Positions 17,981-27,146 are shown, counted from the stretch's first letter. The stretch: 64,000 bases of DNA from Candidatus Saccharimonadota bacterium (GCA_017537745.1 JAFYKF010000007.1:1-64000), one strand, 5' to 3'. Made by a program: numbers and translations. Notes: generated from the letters alone by a model not told the origin.

Positions 17981-19150
17981 TTAGCGCTTTTTTGTGAAAT
18001 TAACTTTCTTAGAAGTAGCTCTTTTCACCATCCAACCACAAATCAGTAGAGCAGTTGGAACCGCTACATAGATAGCGACGTTATTAATTTTACCAGCTTG
18101 ATCACCATCAGTAGTCATTATACCAGTATCAGGCACTGGAATTGGTGTAGCCTCCTTCCAAACTGCATAAAGCATTAATGATTGACCATCAATGTGAGTC
18201 GTCGTTGCGGCTTTTGTTTCAACGGCTTTTGTTTCAGTGGCTTTCCTTGTTTTTGGCCCCCGCACCACTTCACCACGGCCAGCGCCGCCGAAGGTCAGAA
18301 TATCACCAGGATTAAATGCTACAGTTGTAGTATCGTTAATTGTTGCCCAACCAAGAAAATCGTAACCATCCCTCGTTGGAACTTTTTCTGGAATTGTGAT
18401 GTTACACTCACCATAAGTAGTAGTATCCGAATGGCACGTTAACACTTCCGTACCACCAGTCTTATCATTTAAATTGAAAATTACACTATAAACCGGTGCC
18501 CAAATTGCATAAACCGTAGTTGATACAGAAATTGTATACTTTTCACCAGGATGCGTAACGGCTTCCGTAGAAGTACTCGCTTCGCCCCAACCTAAGAAGA
18601 AATATCCATCCCGTGTTGGCGTATCAGATTGGATCGTTACATTGCATAAATAATCCGATTCACTCAAATCTTCCTCAGCTACACCGTAAACTGCAGAAGC
18701 AGGTTGGCAGAACTGTGGTTTTATATCACCATATCCACCGTTTAAATCAAACGAAAGCTGATTGCTCCAAACTGCATAAAGATCGGTCTGATAAGAATGC
18801 GCCACAAGCGTATCACCAGGATAGTATTCTGGCTCTACAGCCTCACGCGTTGTAGCCCAACCCCAAAAGTCAAACCCCTCCCTAAGCATAATCGTATCCG
18901 AAACGACGAATTCACAAGATTTCTCTTCATTCGCACCTACTTCAGGAGTACAGAACTGCGGCTCTGGCACATTACTACCAAAATGGTTAGTACCATTGTT
19001 GGTGTGATAAATCAACATCCATGTATCCCACGCATTTGCGCCACTAGAATTAATAATCCCTATGCCAGTAATCAAAGCCACTGGCAAGAACAACGCCATG
19101 GCAAAAACCAGCCTAGCGATGTGCTTATTTTTAAATATTGACCTTAGCAT
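17981..19150 (-). CDS. PDTG-anchored surface protein with InlB-type B repeats
   Basis: About 389 aa from the Met at 19150 (AAAGG site upstream; the track could start at 19201 but that part is Lys-rich and lacks a ribosome site). A signal/TM segment is followed by three Listeria-Bacteroides repeat units, recognisable by GFDFWGWATTRE, GYFFLGWGEAST and GYDFLGWATIND, each closed by LYAVW or VYAIW. Each unit carries one Cys pair (for example QFCTPEVGANEEKSC), suggesting disulphides. The C-terminus has PVPDTG, a hydrophobic helix and a Lys/Arg tail (KKVNFTKKR), a sortase-type anchor with PDTG for LPxTG. The third repeat holds a low-complexity Thr/Lys insertion. Probable role is adhesion, perhaps to the host bacterium. 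Confidence 0.82.
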   Translation of the reverse strand: MLRSIFKNKHIARLVFAMALFLPVALITGIGIINSSGANAWDTWMLIYHTNNGTNHFGSNVPEPQFCTPEVGANEEKSCEFVVSDTIMLREGFDFWGWATTREAVEPEYYPGDTLVAHSYQTDLYAVWSNQLSFDLNGGYGDIKPQFCQPASAVYGVAEEDLSESDYLCNVTIQSDTPTRDGYFFLGWGEASTSTEAVTHPGEKYTISVSTTVYAIWAPVYSVIFNLNDKTGGTEVLTCHSDTTTYGECNITIPEKVPTRDGYDFLGWATINDTTTVAFNPGDILTFGGAGRGEVVRGPKTRKATETKAVETKAATTTHIDGQSLMLYAVWKEATPIPVPDTGIMTTDGDQAGKINNVAIYVAVPTALLICGWMVKRATSKKVNFTKKR

Positions 19151-19242
19151 TTTAGCCTTTCGTTTTTTTTGTTTAGTTTTTGTTTGAATAGAATCCAACA
19201 CCTACTATTATACATAAGCATTAATATAATGTCAACACTTTT

Positions 19243-20316
19243 TTAAGCTTTTTCTAAAAATGCGTTGATGAATTCATCGATTTCGCCATCCAACACTGCA
19301 TCTACATCCGATGTCTCAAAATCCGTCCGCGTGTCTTTCACCAATTTATATGGCTGCATTACGTAATTTCGAATCTGCTGGCCCCAACTCGCCGACTCTC
19401 CTGCCCGCAATTCACCAATTGTTTCTGCATGTTGCTCCATTTTCATTTGCGCCAATTTACCACGCAAAATTTCCATCGCTTTTTCCTTATTTTGTAGCTG
19501 CGAACGCTCATTTTGAATCGCTACTACCGTATTTGTTGGTAAATGCGTAATTCGCACCGCCGAATTCGTCGTGTTGACAGACTGCCCACCATGTCCACCG
19601 GAATGATAAACATCAATCCTTAAATCTTTATCATCAATCTGGACGTCCGTATCGGCTTTCAAAATCGGTAAGACTTCTACAAGCGCAAATGACGTCTGTC
19701 GCAAATTATTTGCATTAAATGGCGAAAGCCTCACAAGTCTATGCACACCATGCTCAGATTTCAGAGTACCATAAACATTTGTTCCAATCACTTCATAAAC
19801 CGCAGTTTTAATGCCGGCTTCTTCGCCCTCCACTCGTTCAATCAATGCTACTTTCCAACCTTTTTTCTCAAAAAACCTGAGATACATTCGTTCGAGCATT
19901 CCAGCCCAGTCCATCGCCTCGGTGCCACCGGCACCAGAAGTTAATCTCACAATTGCACCCGCGCCATCGTATTTGCCATTAAATCGTAAGGCTTTCTTTA
20001 ACTCCGTTAATTGCTCTTCCATCGCCGTAAGTTGTCCGTCAATTTCTTCTTTCAAGCTCTCATCCGACAATTCCAATAATTCCTTCAAATCCTGAATTTG
20101 CGTTTTTAATAGTTGCCAAGGTTGCACTTCGTCATTTAATCTCGCAAGTTCTTGATTTTTTTCGGTTGCTAGCTTCACATCTTTCCAAATTTCCGGCTCC
20201 GCCACTTCTTTTTCTAACTCCGCCACCTGCTCTAATTTCACATCAACATCTAGTTTTTCCCAAACCTTCAAAAAATCAGCCTCTAAGATGTCCAATCTTT
20301 TTGTCAAATCCTGCAT
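19243..20316 (-). CDS. prfB: Peptide chain release factor 2
   Basis: 357 aa. The stop-codon recognition tripeptide SPF (198-200) marks RF2 (UAA/UGA) rather than RF1, and the peptidyl-hydrolysis loop is HSGGHGGQSVN with GGQ at 243-245. The coding frame is uninterrupted, so the classical autoregulatory +1 frameshift of many prfB genes is absent. Its presence and the use of TGA stops show that UGA terminates in this organism. The -10 TATAAT (20324-20329) is seven bases before the ATG, predicting a leaderless mRNA. Confidence 0.96.
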   Translation of the reverse strand: MQDLTKRLDILEADFLKVWEKLDVDVKLEQVAELEKEVAEPEIWKDVKLATEKNQELARLNDEVQPWQLLKTQIQDLKELLELSDESLKEEIDGQLTAMEEQLTELKKALRFNGKYDGAGAIVRLTSGAGGTEAMDWAGMLERMYLRFFEKKGWKVALIERVEGEEAGIKTAVYEVIGTNVYGTLKSEHGVHRLVRLSPFNANNLRQTSFALVEVLPILKADTDVQIDDKDLRIDVYHSGGHGGQSVNTTNSAVRITHLPTNTVVAIQNERSQLQNKEKAMEILRGKLAQMKMEQHAETIGELRAGESASWGQQIRNYVMQPYKLVKDTRTDFETSDVDAVLDGEIDEFINAFLEKA

Positions 20317-20348
20317 ACCAACAATTATATCACACCCAATCTACAAAA

Positions 20349-20374
20349 AATTAGCACCCCGCAGGGTGCTAATT
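20349..20374 (-). terminator. Intrinsic terminator after 20390-21310
   Basis: An 11-bp stem AATTAGCACCC/GGGTGCTAATT with loop CGCA and a T-run on the minus strand. The stem is repeated almost exactly at 21356-21384 after the paralogous gene. Confidence 0.88.
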
Positions 20375-20389
20375 GTAAGACAAATCATA

Positions 20390-21310
20390 TTATTGTTTCT
20401 GAATATCACTTAGCACATAATGCCCATCATCTTTTACAAATGTCATCGTGTAGATTGGAATATCGTCCGCAAATTCAGAAATTAGATCACTCATATTATA
20501 TTGGTCAACAGAATTAACAACTGCGTTCTGCAATCCTCCTGCGTCGATACAATATCCATCATTAGTATCTTCCTCAAAACAAATAGATACTAAATCGTGG
20601 TAAACTTGCACTATTATACTTCCATCATCATAATTTGCGCTTTTAACAACACTGAACATCGCCTTGCCCGCACCACCGCCATAAAATGGTAGCACATCAT
20701 AGTATTCACCATTATCATCAGAATAAGAAAAAGATATAGAATGCCCTGCATCATAATCCTTCTTCTCAAGAGATTTAGAACTACCAAACATTTCTTTATA
20801 TTTGTCGTTCAAACTATTATAATAAACCTTATATAATTCAAAGCCATTTTCACCATCATGACTATGTGCCCCATACGGATTAATATTTTGAAACGCCACA
20901 ATTATTTTAGCATCATCATCAAAAGAATAATCCAATAAATTATTTAAATAACCGAAACTTTCCAAATATGGATTAATTAAAGTCTGTGCCAAATCATTCG
21001 TAATCACATTTTTCACAATTTCAGTCGAAGTACCATCTGGACAAGCTACGGTAACATTTTCAGTACTATCATCACCTGCATTTGCACAATTCGCCACTTG
21101 TGTCTTTAAATCTGCAATTTTCGCATCTTTATTTTGGCCTTGCATCATTTCCCAAACACCAAACCCTACACCGCCAATTGCAATGAGAGCAAGTAGCACC
21201 ATACCAATAATTAATCCAGTCGGAGTGGATTTTTTGTTATCGCCATGAAACACCGGCTCAGCAGTATCTACCGGCGCTTCAGTTTTTGCTTGTGGTTGTT
21301 CGTTATTCAT
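20390..21310 (-). CDS. Membrane-anchored protein of unknown function, MNNEQ family
   Basis: 306 aa. A 30-residue cytoplasmic start (MNNEQPQAKTEAPVDTAEPV) precedes one TM helix (TGLIIGMVLLALIAIGGVGF, about 32-51), a short coiled stretch and a Cys/ACPDGT motif near residues 94 and 109. The remaining 200 residues are acidic, contain two Cys (SICFEEDTNDGYCID) and probably form an extracellular domain. The first 110 residues are nearly the same as in the next gene (21406-22203), while the ectodomains are unrelated by eye. I do not recognise the domain. Confidence 0.8.
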   Translation of the reverse strand: MNNEQPQAKTEAPVDTAEPVFHGDNKKSTPTGLIIGMVLLALIAIGGVGFGVWEMMQGQNKDAKIADLKTQVANCANAGDDSTENVTVACPDGTSTEIVKNVITNDLAQTLINPYLESFGYLNNLLDYSFDDDAKIIVAFQNINPYGAHSHDGENGFELYKVYYNSLNDKYKEMFGSSKSLEKKDYDAGHSISFSYSDDNGEYYDVLPFYGGGAGKAMFSVVKSANYDDGSIIVQVYHDLVSICFEEDTNDGYCIDAGGLQNAVVNSVDQYNMSDLISEFADDIPIYTMTFVKDDGHYVLSDIQKQ

Positions 21311-21355
21311 TGTGCCCTTTCAAAAAAAATAGTTATATTAAACCAATTATACCAT

Positions 21356-21384
21356 AAAAAATTAGCACCCCGCAGGGTGCTAAT
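21356..21384 (-). terminator. Intrinsic terminator after 21406-22203
   Basis: A 10-bp stem ATTAGCACCC/GGGTGCTAAT with loop CGCA, followed on the minus strand by a T-run. It is the same stem-loop as at 20349, so gene and terminator were duplicated together. Confidence 0.88.
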
Positions 21385-21405
21385 CCCTAAAAAGTCCGAA
21401 AAAAC

Positions 21406-22203
21406 CTATTCTAGCATCGAAGTGTCATATTTTTTGTAGCTTCCATCAGACAATACAAACATCGACGACACGTAACCACCGTACCCTCTTTCCAAGTCCA
21501 TCACATTAATATCAATCACATCAACTACATAACCTTCAATATTCACGCTTCCTTTTATACTGAAATCATTGCTGGTCACGGCATCATAAAGCGGAAAATA
21601 CTTTACAGTACCATCCGTCATTATAAACCCAATACTATTATCCACATTTACTTGTCCAGCACCGAATTCAACAACCTTATATATTTCACCAGTCAAACCA
21701 GTAATATTACAGTCACCGAGGCTAACCGCTCTAGAACCACCATTTTCAAAATATTCCTTATCCATCAATGTACAACTTGTTATGCGACCATCTTTAACTG
21801 ATATATTAACACTATCAACTTCACTACCCTGAATGGCACTAGACTGAAAACCAATGCTATACGCTTCTGAATCGGTAGATTCTATTACAGGATTCTTGTA
21901 TTCTGAAACTTTTTTATCAACATCAATCACGGTTCCATCCGGGCAAGTGACGGTAACATCTTCAGCTTTATCATTATTTGCACTAGCACAATTTGCTACT
22001 TGCGTTTCCAAATCTTTTACTTTTTGGCCCTGTGAAACCATTTCCCAAACGCCAAACCCTACACCGCCAATTGCAATGAGCGCTAGTAGCACCATGCCAA
22101 TAATTAGACCTGTTGGCGTAGATTTATTACTGTTATCATGAAATACCGGCTCATTCGTATCTACCGGCGCTTCAGCTTTTGCTTGTGGTTGTTCGTTGTT
22201 CAT
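21406..22203 (-). CDS. Membrane-anchored protein of unknown function, MNNEQ family paralog
   Basis: 265 aa. It shares with its neighbour the start MNNEQPQAKAEAPVDTNEPV, the TM helix, the VKDLETQVANCAS segment and the TCPDGT motif. The C-terminal 160 residues differ and are rich in Asp/Ser with a few beta-like stretches and two Cys. The leader has GAAAGGGCACA before the ATG and a TATAAT box about 35 bases further up. Tandem duplication with replacement or fast divergence of the outer domain is the simplest reading. Confidence 0.8.
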   Translation of the reverse strand: MNNEQPQAKAEAPVDTNEPVFHDNSNKSTPTGLIIGMVLLALIAIGGVGFGVWEMVSQGQKVKDLETQVANCASANNDKAEDVTVTCPDGTVIDVDKKVSEYKNPVIESTDSEAYSIGFQSSAIQGSEVDSVNISVKDGRITSCTLMDKEYFENGGSRAVSLGDCNITGLTGEIYKVVEFGAGQVNVDNSIGFIMTDGTVKYFPLYDAVTSNDFSIKGSVNIEGYVVDVIDINVMDLERGYGGYVSSMFVLSDGSYKKYDTSMLE

Positions 22204-22340
22204 TGTGCCCTTTCAAAAAATAATTGTTATGTTTAAAACCATTATAGCACAGAATTAATCCAGTTTTTCATCAACTTGCAGATAATTATTTAATTTGATA
22301 TAAAAAACGCAAGCCTATTAATCCTCCGCTCAAACTAACA

Positions 22341-22370
22341 TAAAATCAGCCCCTTGCGGGGCTAATTTTA
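22341..22370 (-). terminator. Intrinsic terminator overlapping the stop of 22368-22619
   Basis: A 13-bp stem (22341-22353 with 22358-22370, one mismatch) around TTGC with A/T-rich feet. Its upstream arm includes the TAA stop codon of the small gene. Confidence 0.85.
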
Positions 22371-22619
22371 TTGTGTGAGGTACCAAGATAAATCGCGCGA
22401 GTTGAACTCAAGTCGCATTTTATCTCGGCCAACCAGAACGTCGAAAACGTGAAGCGCCACCTGCCCCACAAAACGCACTTGCGTTCTGAGAAGCTCAGTG
22501 ACTTCAGTTTCTCGCTGATCGCCACGTCGCCGAAAACTTAGCGGCTGGCACGGCGTCATCTCGTAACCGAAAAGCGCCATCACCTCGACCCTTTCTGTGT
22601 TGTTTGTTAAAGTTTTCAT
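22368..22619 (-). CDS. Small GC-rich protein of unknown function
   Basis: 83 aa from the Met at 22619, chosen because GGAG lies eight bases upstream; an in-frame ATG at 22655 has no such site. The protein has a basic centre (SFRRRGDQRETEVTELLRTQ) and a hydrophobic stretch (VGQVALHVFDVLVG). Base composition is clearly richer in G+C than the neighbours. Promoter, structured leader, gene and terminator form a compact single-gene unit. I do not recognise the family. Confidence 0.6.
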   Translation of the reverse strand: MKTLTNNTERVEVMALFGYEMTPCQPLSFRRRGDQRETEVTELLRTQVRFVGQVALHVFDVLVGRDKMRLEFNSRDLSWYLTQ

Positions 22620-22650
22620 AATTGACTCCTTCAAATAATTAATTGTTAGA

Positions 22651-22703
22651 GTCATTTATGTGAGCCTCTATTTTATTGGCTCATAGTTACGACCATAAAT
22701 GAC
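22651..22703 (-). promoter_or_regulatory. Structured leader element upstream of the 83-aa gene
   Basis: Nested inverted repeats: an outer 10-bp stem GTCATTTATG/CATAAATGAC (22651-22660 with 22694-22703) encloses an inner 6-bp stem TGAGCC/GGCTCA (22661-22666 with 22678-22683). A ten-base one-sided bulge TAGTTACGAC lies between them. It lies about 30 bases before the start codon and downstream of a TATAAT box at 22766-22771. It looks like a cis-acting RNA element, but no known class was matched. Confidence 0.55.
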
Positions 22704-22793
22704 AATAGCCGCAACCTTAAACTTTTCTCATTGCCAGTGACCGAAGTATAGCATGAGACACTTTTATTATAACATACAAAAAACCATGAAAAA

Positions 22794-22818
22794 GCCTCGG
22801 CTGGCAGCCAGCCGAGGC
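22794..22818 (-). terminator. Intrinsic terminator of the first 82-aa cassette
   Basis: A perfect 11-bp stem GCCTCGGCTGG/CCAGCCGAGGC with a three-base loop and T-run on the minus strand. The equivalent stem at 27196-27218 differs by a compensating C-G to T-A change. Confidence 0.92.
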
Positions 22819-22873
22819 AGTCTAAGGATTGAATTGCTTATTGAGCTTTCTTATAATGCTAACCATTAGGATA

Positions 22874-23122
22874 CTAAACCAAATCCTCGATATCAATCGT
22901 AGCGCCGTATTCAGTGAGTTCATCATAGTGTCGAACCACGTCATCACGCGACAACAACATCGCCACAAGGTCAGCATCGAAACCAGCTTCCAAAAAATCT
23001 TTGTAGTATTCTTCCGCTTCCGCATTAATGTCGTATAGTTCCAGTGCATCCGCTTCCTCGAATTCATCCAACAGGGTTTCGAAACGCGATTTTAAAAACG
23101 CTTCCTGCTCCAACTCATCCAT
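22874..23122 (-). CDS. 82-aa acidic protein of unknown function (copy 1)
   Basis: It starts MDELEQEAFLKSRFETLLDE and ends ATIDIEDLV. It is strongly acidic and mostly helical by composition, with YYKDFLEAGFDADLVAMLLS in the centre. A paralog of equal length lies at 27279-27527 with well over half of the residues identical. AGGAGG abuts the ATG with no spacer, whereas a TTG at codon 4, present in both copies, lies nine bases away; the real start is therefore uncertain. No TM or signal peptide is present. Function unknown. Confidence 0.75.
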   Translation of the reverse strand: MDELEQEAFLKSRFETLLDEFEEADALELYDINAEAEEYYKDFLEAGFDADLVAMLLSRDDVVRHYDELTEYGATIDIEDLV

Positions 23123-23128
23123 CCTCCT

Positions 23129-23173
23129 CTACAGAACTATTCCGTCATAATCGAAAAACATCTAATAAAGCAT
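23129..23173 (-). other. Two in-frame micro-ORFs before the 82-aa protein (copy 1)
   Basis: On the minus strand the codons read ATG CTT TAT TAG, then ATG TTT TTC GAT TAT GAC GGA, ATA GTT CTG TAG, then AGG AGG ATG of the main gene, all in one frame. This gives a 3-residue and a 10-residue peptide (MFFDYDGIVL), and the second TAG touches the Shine-Dalgarno AGGAGG. The other cassette encodes MFYDYDGIIL at the same place. They may be leader peptides for translational coupling, or remnants of an N-terminal extension. Confidence 0.5.
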
Positions 23174-23275
23174 CTTTCTTCATTCTTTTTATTAATATAC
23201 TAGGCATATCCGCTTTTAGACGGCGCCAGTATTCATATCATAGCACAAAATACCAGAAAATCAATGTGGAATAAC

Positions 23276-25258
23276 CTAGCTCATGTAATATGTAGCATTC
23301 AAATCAACAGTCTGTCCCCTTAGAAATTCAAAATTACTCTCTAAATATTCTATTACATTCAATTCACCAGAAAAACTATCAAATTCATCATGAGATACCA
23401 CTCCCCAAGTATCCCAATCGTTATAATCGGCCGGATCATACACGCCATTTTTAGTAGAAAAATCATAAACCAAAACCGGAACTGAACCCTCACGTTCCTC
23501 ATTATAAATTGGATAGCCTCGCATATAATAACCATATGTTTCAACATAATTCACATCGGAACGATAAAGATTTATGCCAATAGTCGCACTATTGCCACCT
23601 ATATAAAATCTTCCGGATTCCAAAAGAAACATATCTTCATCCAAGTAATAATATTCAAAAGGACGACTCCAGTGATACCAAGTCCCCTTCCCGAGCATTA
23701 ATCTCCGATTGCCATCAGCATTAACACCGTACTTCACATCAACCACCAACCTATCGGCGCCAGGAGCAATAATGGAATCGTAAATTGAATCATTATCCAA
23801 ATCATATGTACTCACCTTATTACCATCATCATCAATATTGCTACTCTTTGCGATAAAACAGTTTTCGTAATCAATTGTACTGACATCAGATGGCTTTTTT
23901 ACATACACGGGCGTAATCTTTGCATAATAACCATAGCTAGCACCAGTATATCCATCACTGCCACCAGAAGTAGTAGATAAACCAATAACATTTGAATCAT
24001 AGTTAAAAACAATCGTTGTAGTTTCTCGATTTACATCCCAATTCTGATTACTACCAAATTCACCAAATAAATGAGTCCAATCACCCGAACCCTTATAGAT
24101 CTCAACTCTAGAAGTATAACGAAAACCGTAGGTCAACTCAACACGCAAATAATCTGCATCAACAAATTCAATATAATTAGGTTCATCATTAGAAGTCATC
24201 ATTAATTCTAGCATAGTACCATCATCGTCTATATTGTATGACTTCAATATTTGTGGCTCACCCAAATATTCAGTCGAACAACCATCATAATAATAAGCAA
24301 CTCTAGGTTTAAAATTATAAACAACCGTATTAGTTCTAGCACTCGAACCACCTCCAATATGATACCTCACCGTCACCACATCAGTATTGACATTTGCCAA
24401 CGCAACATAATTAATCGTAACACCACCGTAAGTGCCATAATCCAAATCCGGAGTAATGTAAGCCCCATAATAGAAAGTCGACTCGTCTCCAGCCGCCGTA
24501 GCTTCACTAGTAGCTTTAAGTGTTATAATTTCTTTTTCCGTAGTAGGCAACCCTCTAAACAAAACATCTTCTTCGGAATTTGGCTTAGAAATAGCCATGC
24601 CCCACGTATTATCAGTAAGAGCTTGCGAATAAGAAGTTTCCAACATAGAAATAGTACTCGTAGAAGATGTATCTGTTTCGTTTTTCAAATTAGTCGAAGC
24701 GCTATCTACATAAGCCATCAAGGTATAACCAGCAGTAGTGGCCGAATCAATCGACACCACACTCTCACCTACACCAAAAACTTTATCATCTTCTAGGTCC
24801 AGATTAATGGCGATGTCATTAGTAGTGATAGATAAAGCATTGACACTGTCATGGATACTTGCTTTAGTACTCGAGTCACCCCCAAAAAGCAAAGCGCTAA
24901 CCGACCCAGAATCGCTATTCAGATTCGCAATCGCGAAAAGACCGAGTAGTAACACAATTGAAAGAGAAGCCACTTTGGCCACCAAATGCCGTGAAGTATG
25001 TACCGAAAACTTATTAACTTTGCGCCGACGAATAGCAGCAGCAATAATAGTCACCACAATTATCACCGCAAGAACCGCAGTCCCCACAATCGGCAAAACC
25101 ATACTAACACCATTATCACTAATATTCTTAGTGTCAAGAATCGTATTACCACCAGTATCTGGAATCACAATTGGTTCAACATCCGTAGGCTCATCCGGTA
25201 CATCCGGAGTAACCGGAGCATTTGGATCATTAACGTTTACAGATAACTTTGATGACAT
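23276..25258 (-). CDS. MSSKL-family surface protein with two CUB-like repeats
   Basis: 660 aa. N-tail with PDTG at 33-36, TM1 about 52-76, RRRK 77-80, TM2 about 94-112, then a large ectodomain. Residues about 150-300 share with the paralog at 40488 the pattern DSATTAGYTLMAYVDS and NTWGMAISKP. Further on two repeats start with NIDDDG, contain LRVELTYGF or LVVDVKYGV and a KGxxxW motif, reminiscent of CUB-like adhesive domains. The C-terminus ends in NATYYMS without an anchor. The gene begins 14 bases after the PDTG adhesin gene and is probably co-transcribed with it. Confidence 0.8.
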   Translation of the reverse strand: MSSKLSVNVNDPNAPVTPDVPDEPTDVEPIVIPDTGGNTILDTKNISDNGVSMVLPIVGTAVLAVIIVVTIIAAAIRRRKVNKFSVHTSRHLVAKVASLSIVLLLGLFAIANLNSDSGSVSALLFGGDSSTKASIHDSVNALSITTNDIAINLDLEDDKVFGVGESVVSIDSATTAGYTLMAYVDSASTNLKNETDTSSTSTISMLETSYSQALTDNTWGMAISKPNSEEDVLFRGLPTTEKEIITLKATSEATAAGDESTFYYGAYITPDLDYGTYGGVTINYVALANVNTDVVTVRYHIGGGSSARTNTVVYNFKPRVAYYYDGCSTEYLGEPQILKSYNIDDDGTMLELMMTSNDEPNYIEFVDADYLRVELTYGFRYTSRVEIYKGSGDWTHLFGEFGSNQNWDVNRETTTIVFNYDSNVIGLSTTSGGSDGYTGASYGYYAKITPVYVKKPSDVSTIDYENCFIAKSSNIDDDGNKVSTYDLDNDSIYDSIIAPGADRLVVDVKYGVNADGNRRLMLGKGTWYHWSRPFEYYYLDEDMFLLESGRFYIGGNSATIGINLYRSDVNYVETYGYYMRGYPIYNEEREGSVPVLVYDFSTKNGVYDPADYNDWDTWGVVSHDEFDSFSGELNVIEYLESNFEFLRGQTVDLNATYYMS

Positions 25259-25272
25259 ATTATATCTCCACT

Positions 25273-27117
25273 TTAATCAAACATTTTACGTCTTATTATT
25301 CTATATGCAAAATGTGTAAGAATCGCACCACCAATTATCCCACATCCAACCAACACGATACCAAGCACATTTTTAACAAAATCCTCGCCAGTATTAGAGA
25401 AGGCACCAGTATCCGGCACTAAGATATCCTCATCTTCCTCGTCAACACCTTCCTTAATTTGCATCAACACAATCACGCCTTCTTCATCATTTGCATTAAT
25501 TGCGAAATCTTCAGAATAGACCAATCCGTCTTCCTCGTCATAGCCCTCACTTTGTTTTCTACTATATCCTTCCGGGGGTGTAACCTGGGCGAATCTGTAG
25601 ACCCCAACACCTAGATTTGAAAACAGAACTACACCCTCATCATCAACAGTCCTAATTAACTCACCACCATCGCTTGCTTTGTAATCAGTATATTCACCAT
25701 CCTGTCCTTTCAATTGCAATTTATAAGTCCCACCAGCCACCACTTCGCCTGAATCAGCATCAGCCTGCATCAGCAGAGCAGAAAAGCTACCTACTTCAAT
25801 CGATGATGAAATACCAACCAACGTAGCACTACCATTCATAGTAGTTGGCACACCATCATATGTATAAATAGCATCGGAGGAAAGAATGCGTTCTTCCAGA
25901 GCTAATGGGTACGTTGCGCTAATGAAAATATTAAAAGTCGCCACCGCTTCATGAGCCACGGAGTTACGTCCAAAACTCGCTGTTAATCTATTTGCCAAAG
26001 CAGAACTCTGCTCTTCAGGATAATAACCATTACTGATTATTTTATCAACAGCCGAATTAATATAATTCTCATCAATATCCCTCCATAAAGGACCGTCCGC
26101 CCCAATTTCTCCAAAATAAACAACCACCGAGAATAATCCATCACTAGATTTATAAACGCCATACTGCAACGGTGCTCCAGCTACTCTCGCTTTAAAACTA
26201 CTATATGTTTCCCCATCTCGTTGAGTCACTTCCGTAAAAAAGGATTCAACATTAAAAGTGTATCCAAACGAAGCACCACCACTTCCGTTTTCCAAGGTCA
26301 ACGGAGCAGGCAAGAGTGCCTGTATCCTTCCAATCGAAACATTGGTTGCCTCTTCATAGCTATCCTCAAAAAGACCATCGACAATATCTCCAGAAGCACC
26401 ATTGGAACTTAGTAAAGAATTACTCAGAGATGTTCCAATTCTATAAGCCCAAGATACATAATTGTTTGAAAAAGCACCACTCTGCCACCGAGCATCTATC
26501 AATCGATGAAGATTTTGGCCACTAATCTTAAAATAAAAAGTCTTATCCCCAATCGTCATCTGGCCAACCCTAGCATAGCCAATCTGCCATGATCTTATAC
26601 TTCCGTCCAAAAAGGCAAGTTCAAACGGTTGCATCACACTCATACCAACTGCATTTTCATTGAATATACCAACAATGTTGCCGCCCTCAACTCTCCACTG
26701 CCCAATATTAACATTGCCATTAGATAGATCAACGTAGCCAGTGCTACTTGGAAAAGAAAGGTCTGAGGCGTTCCCCGTAATGTGTGTTTGAACTTGCACA
26801 GTAAAATGGTCGCCATTTTGCAAAGTCTCACCAGTCGGCAATTGCATCGAAAGCGTCAAAACAGCAGCGTTCACAGTCGCAGCATCAACTGTATAATCCT
26901 CTGGATTCGAAGATGCCGACGCACCAGTTTGAATGTCTACTTCAGTACCATCCGGAAGAGTTAAGACCAAATTATCTACATTAATATAATTACTAATGTC
27001 CCTTCCTTCATCAGCAAAAGCATTGCCCATACTAAGGCAACTAATCGCAAGAGCTATTACCGGAACAAAAAGCATAGCGACGCGCTTCAACATTCCAAAA
27101 CTTTTTTTATTTTTCAT
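25273..27117 (-). CDS. PDTG-anchored adhesin with SpaA/CnaB domain
   Basis: 614 aa. A signal peptide ends near residue 35 (SMGNAFADEG). The region about 45-400 has an Ig-like adhesin character (LQNGDHFTVQVQTHITG). Residues about 460-520 form a SpaA/CnaB-type domain (GGTYKLQLKGQDGEYTDYKA ending YRFAQVTPPEGYS). The C-terminus has ILVPDTGAFSNTG, a hydrophobic helix and RRK, a sortase-like anchor. It has a strong promoter and heads a two-gene unit with the MSSKL protein at 23276. Likely role is adhesion to a host cell; the ligand is unknown. Confidence 0.83.
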   Translation of the reverse strand: MKNKKSFGMLKRVAMLFVPVIALAISCLSMGNAFADEGRDISNYINVDNLVLTLPDGTEVDIQTGASASSNPEDYTVDAATVNAAVLTLSMQLPTGETLQNGDHFTVQVQTHITGNASDLSFPSSTGYVDLSNGNVNIGQWRVEGGNIVGIFNENAVGMSVMQPFELAFLDGSIRSWQIGYARVGQMTIGDKTFYFKISGQNLHRLIDARWQSGAFSNNYVSWAYRIGTSLSNSLLSSNGASGDIVDGLFEDSYEEATNVSIGRIQALLPAPLTLENGSGGASFGYTFNVESFFTEVTQRDGETYSSFKARVAGAPLQYGVYKSSDGLFSVVVYFGEIGADGPLWRDIDENYINSAVDKIISNGYYPEEQSSALANRLTASFGRNSVAHEAVATFNIFISATYPLALEERILSSDAIYTYDGVPTTMNGSATLVGISSSIEVGSFSALLMQADADSGEVVAGGTYKLQLKGQDGEYTDYKASDGGELIRTVDDEGVVLFSNLGVGVYRFAQVTPPEGYSRKQSEGYDEEDGLVYSEDFAINANDEEGVIVLMQIKEGVDEEDEDILVPDTGAFSNTGEDFVKNVLGIVLVGCGIIGGAILTHFAYRIIRRKMFD

Positions 27118-27146
27118 TTTTGTTTTTTATGACCTTTCCTACTATA

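Noticed and set aside
19243-20316. Alternative genetic code with UGA as glycine
   Set aside because: RF2 is encoded and several genes end in TGA, so UGA is a stop here.
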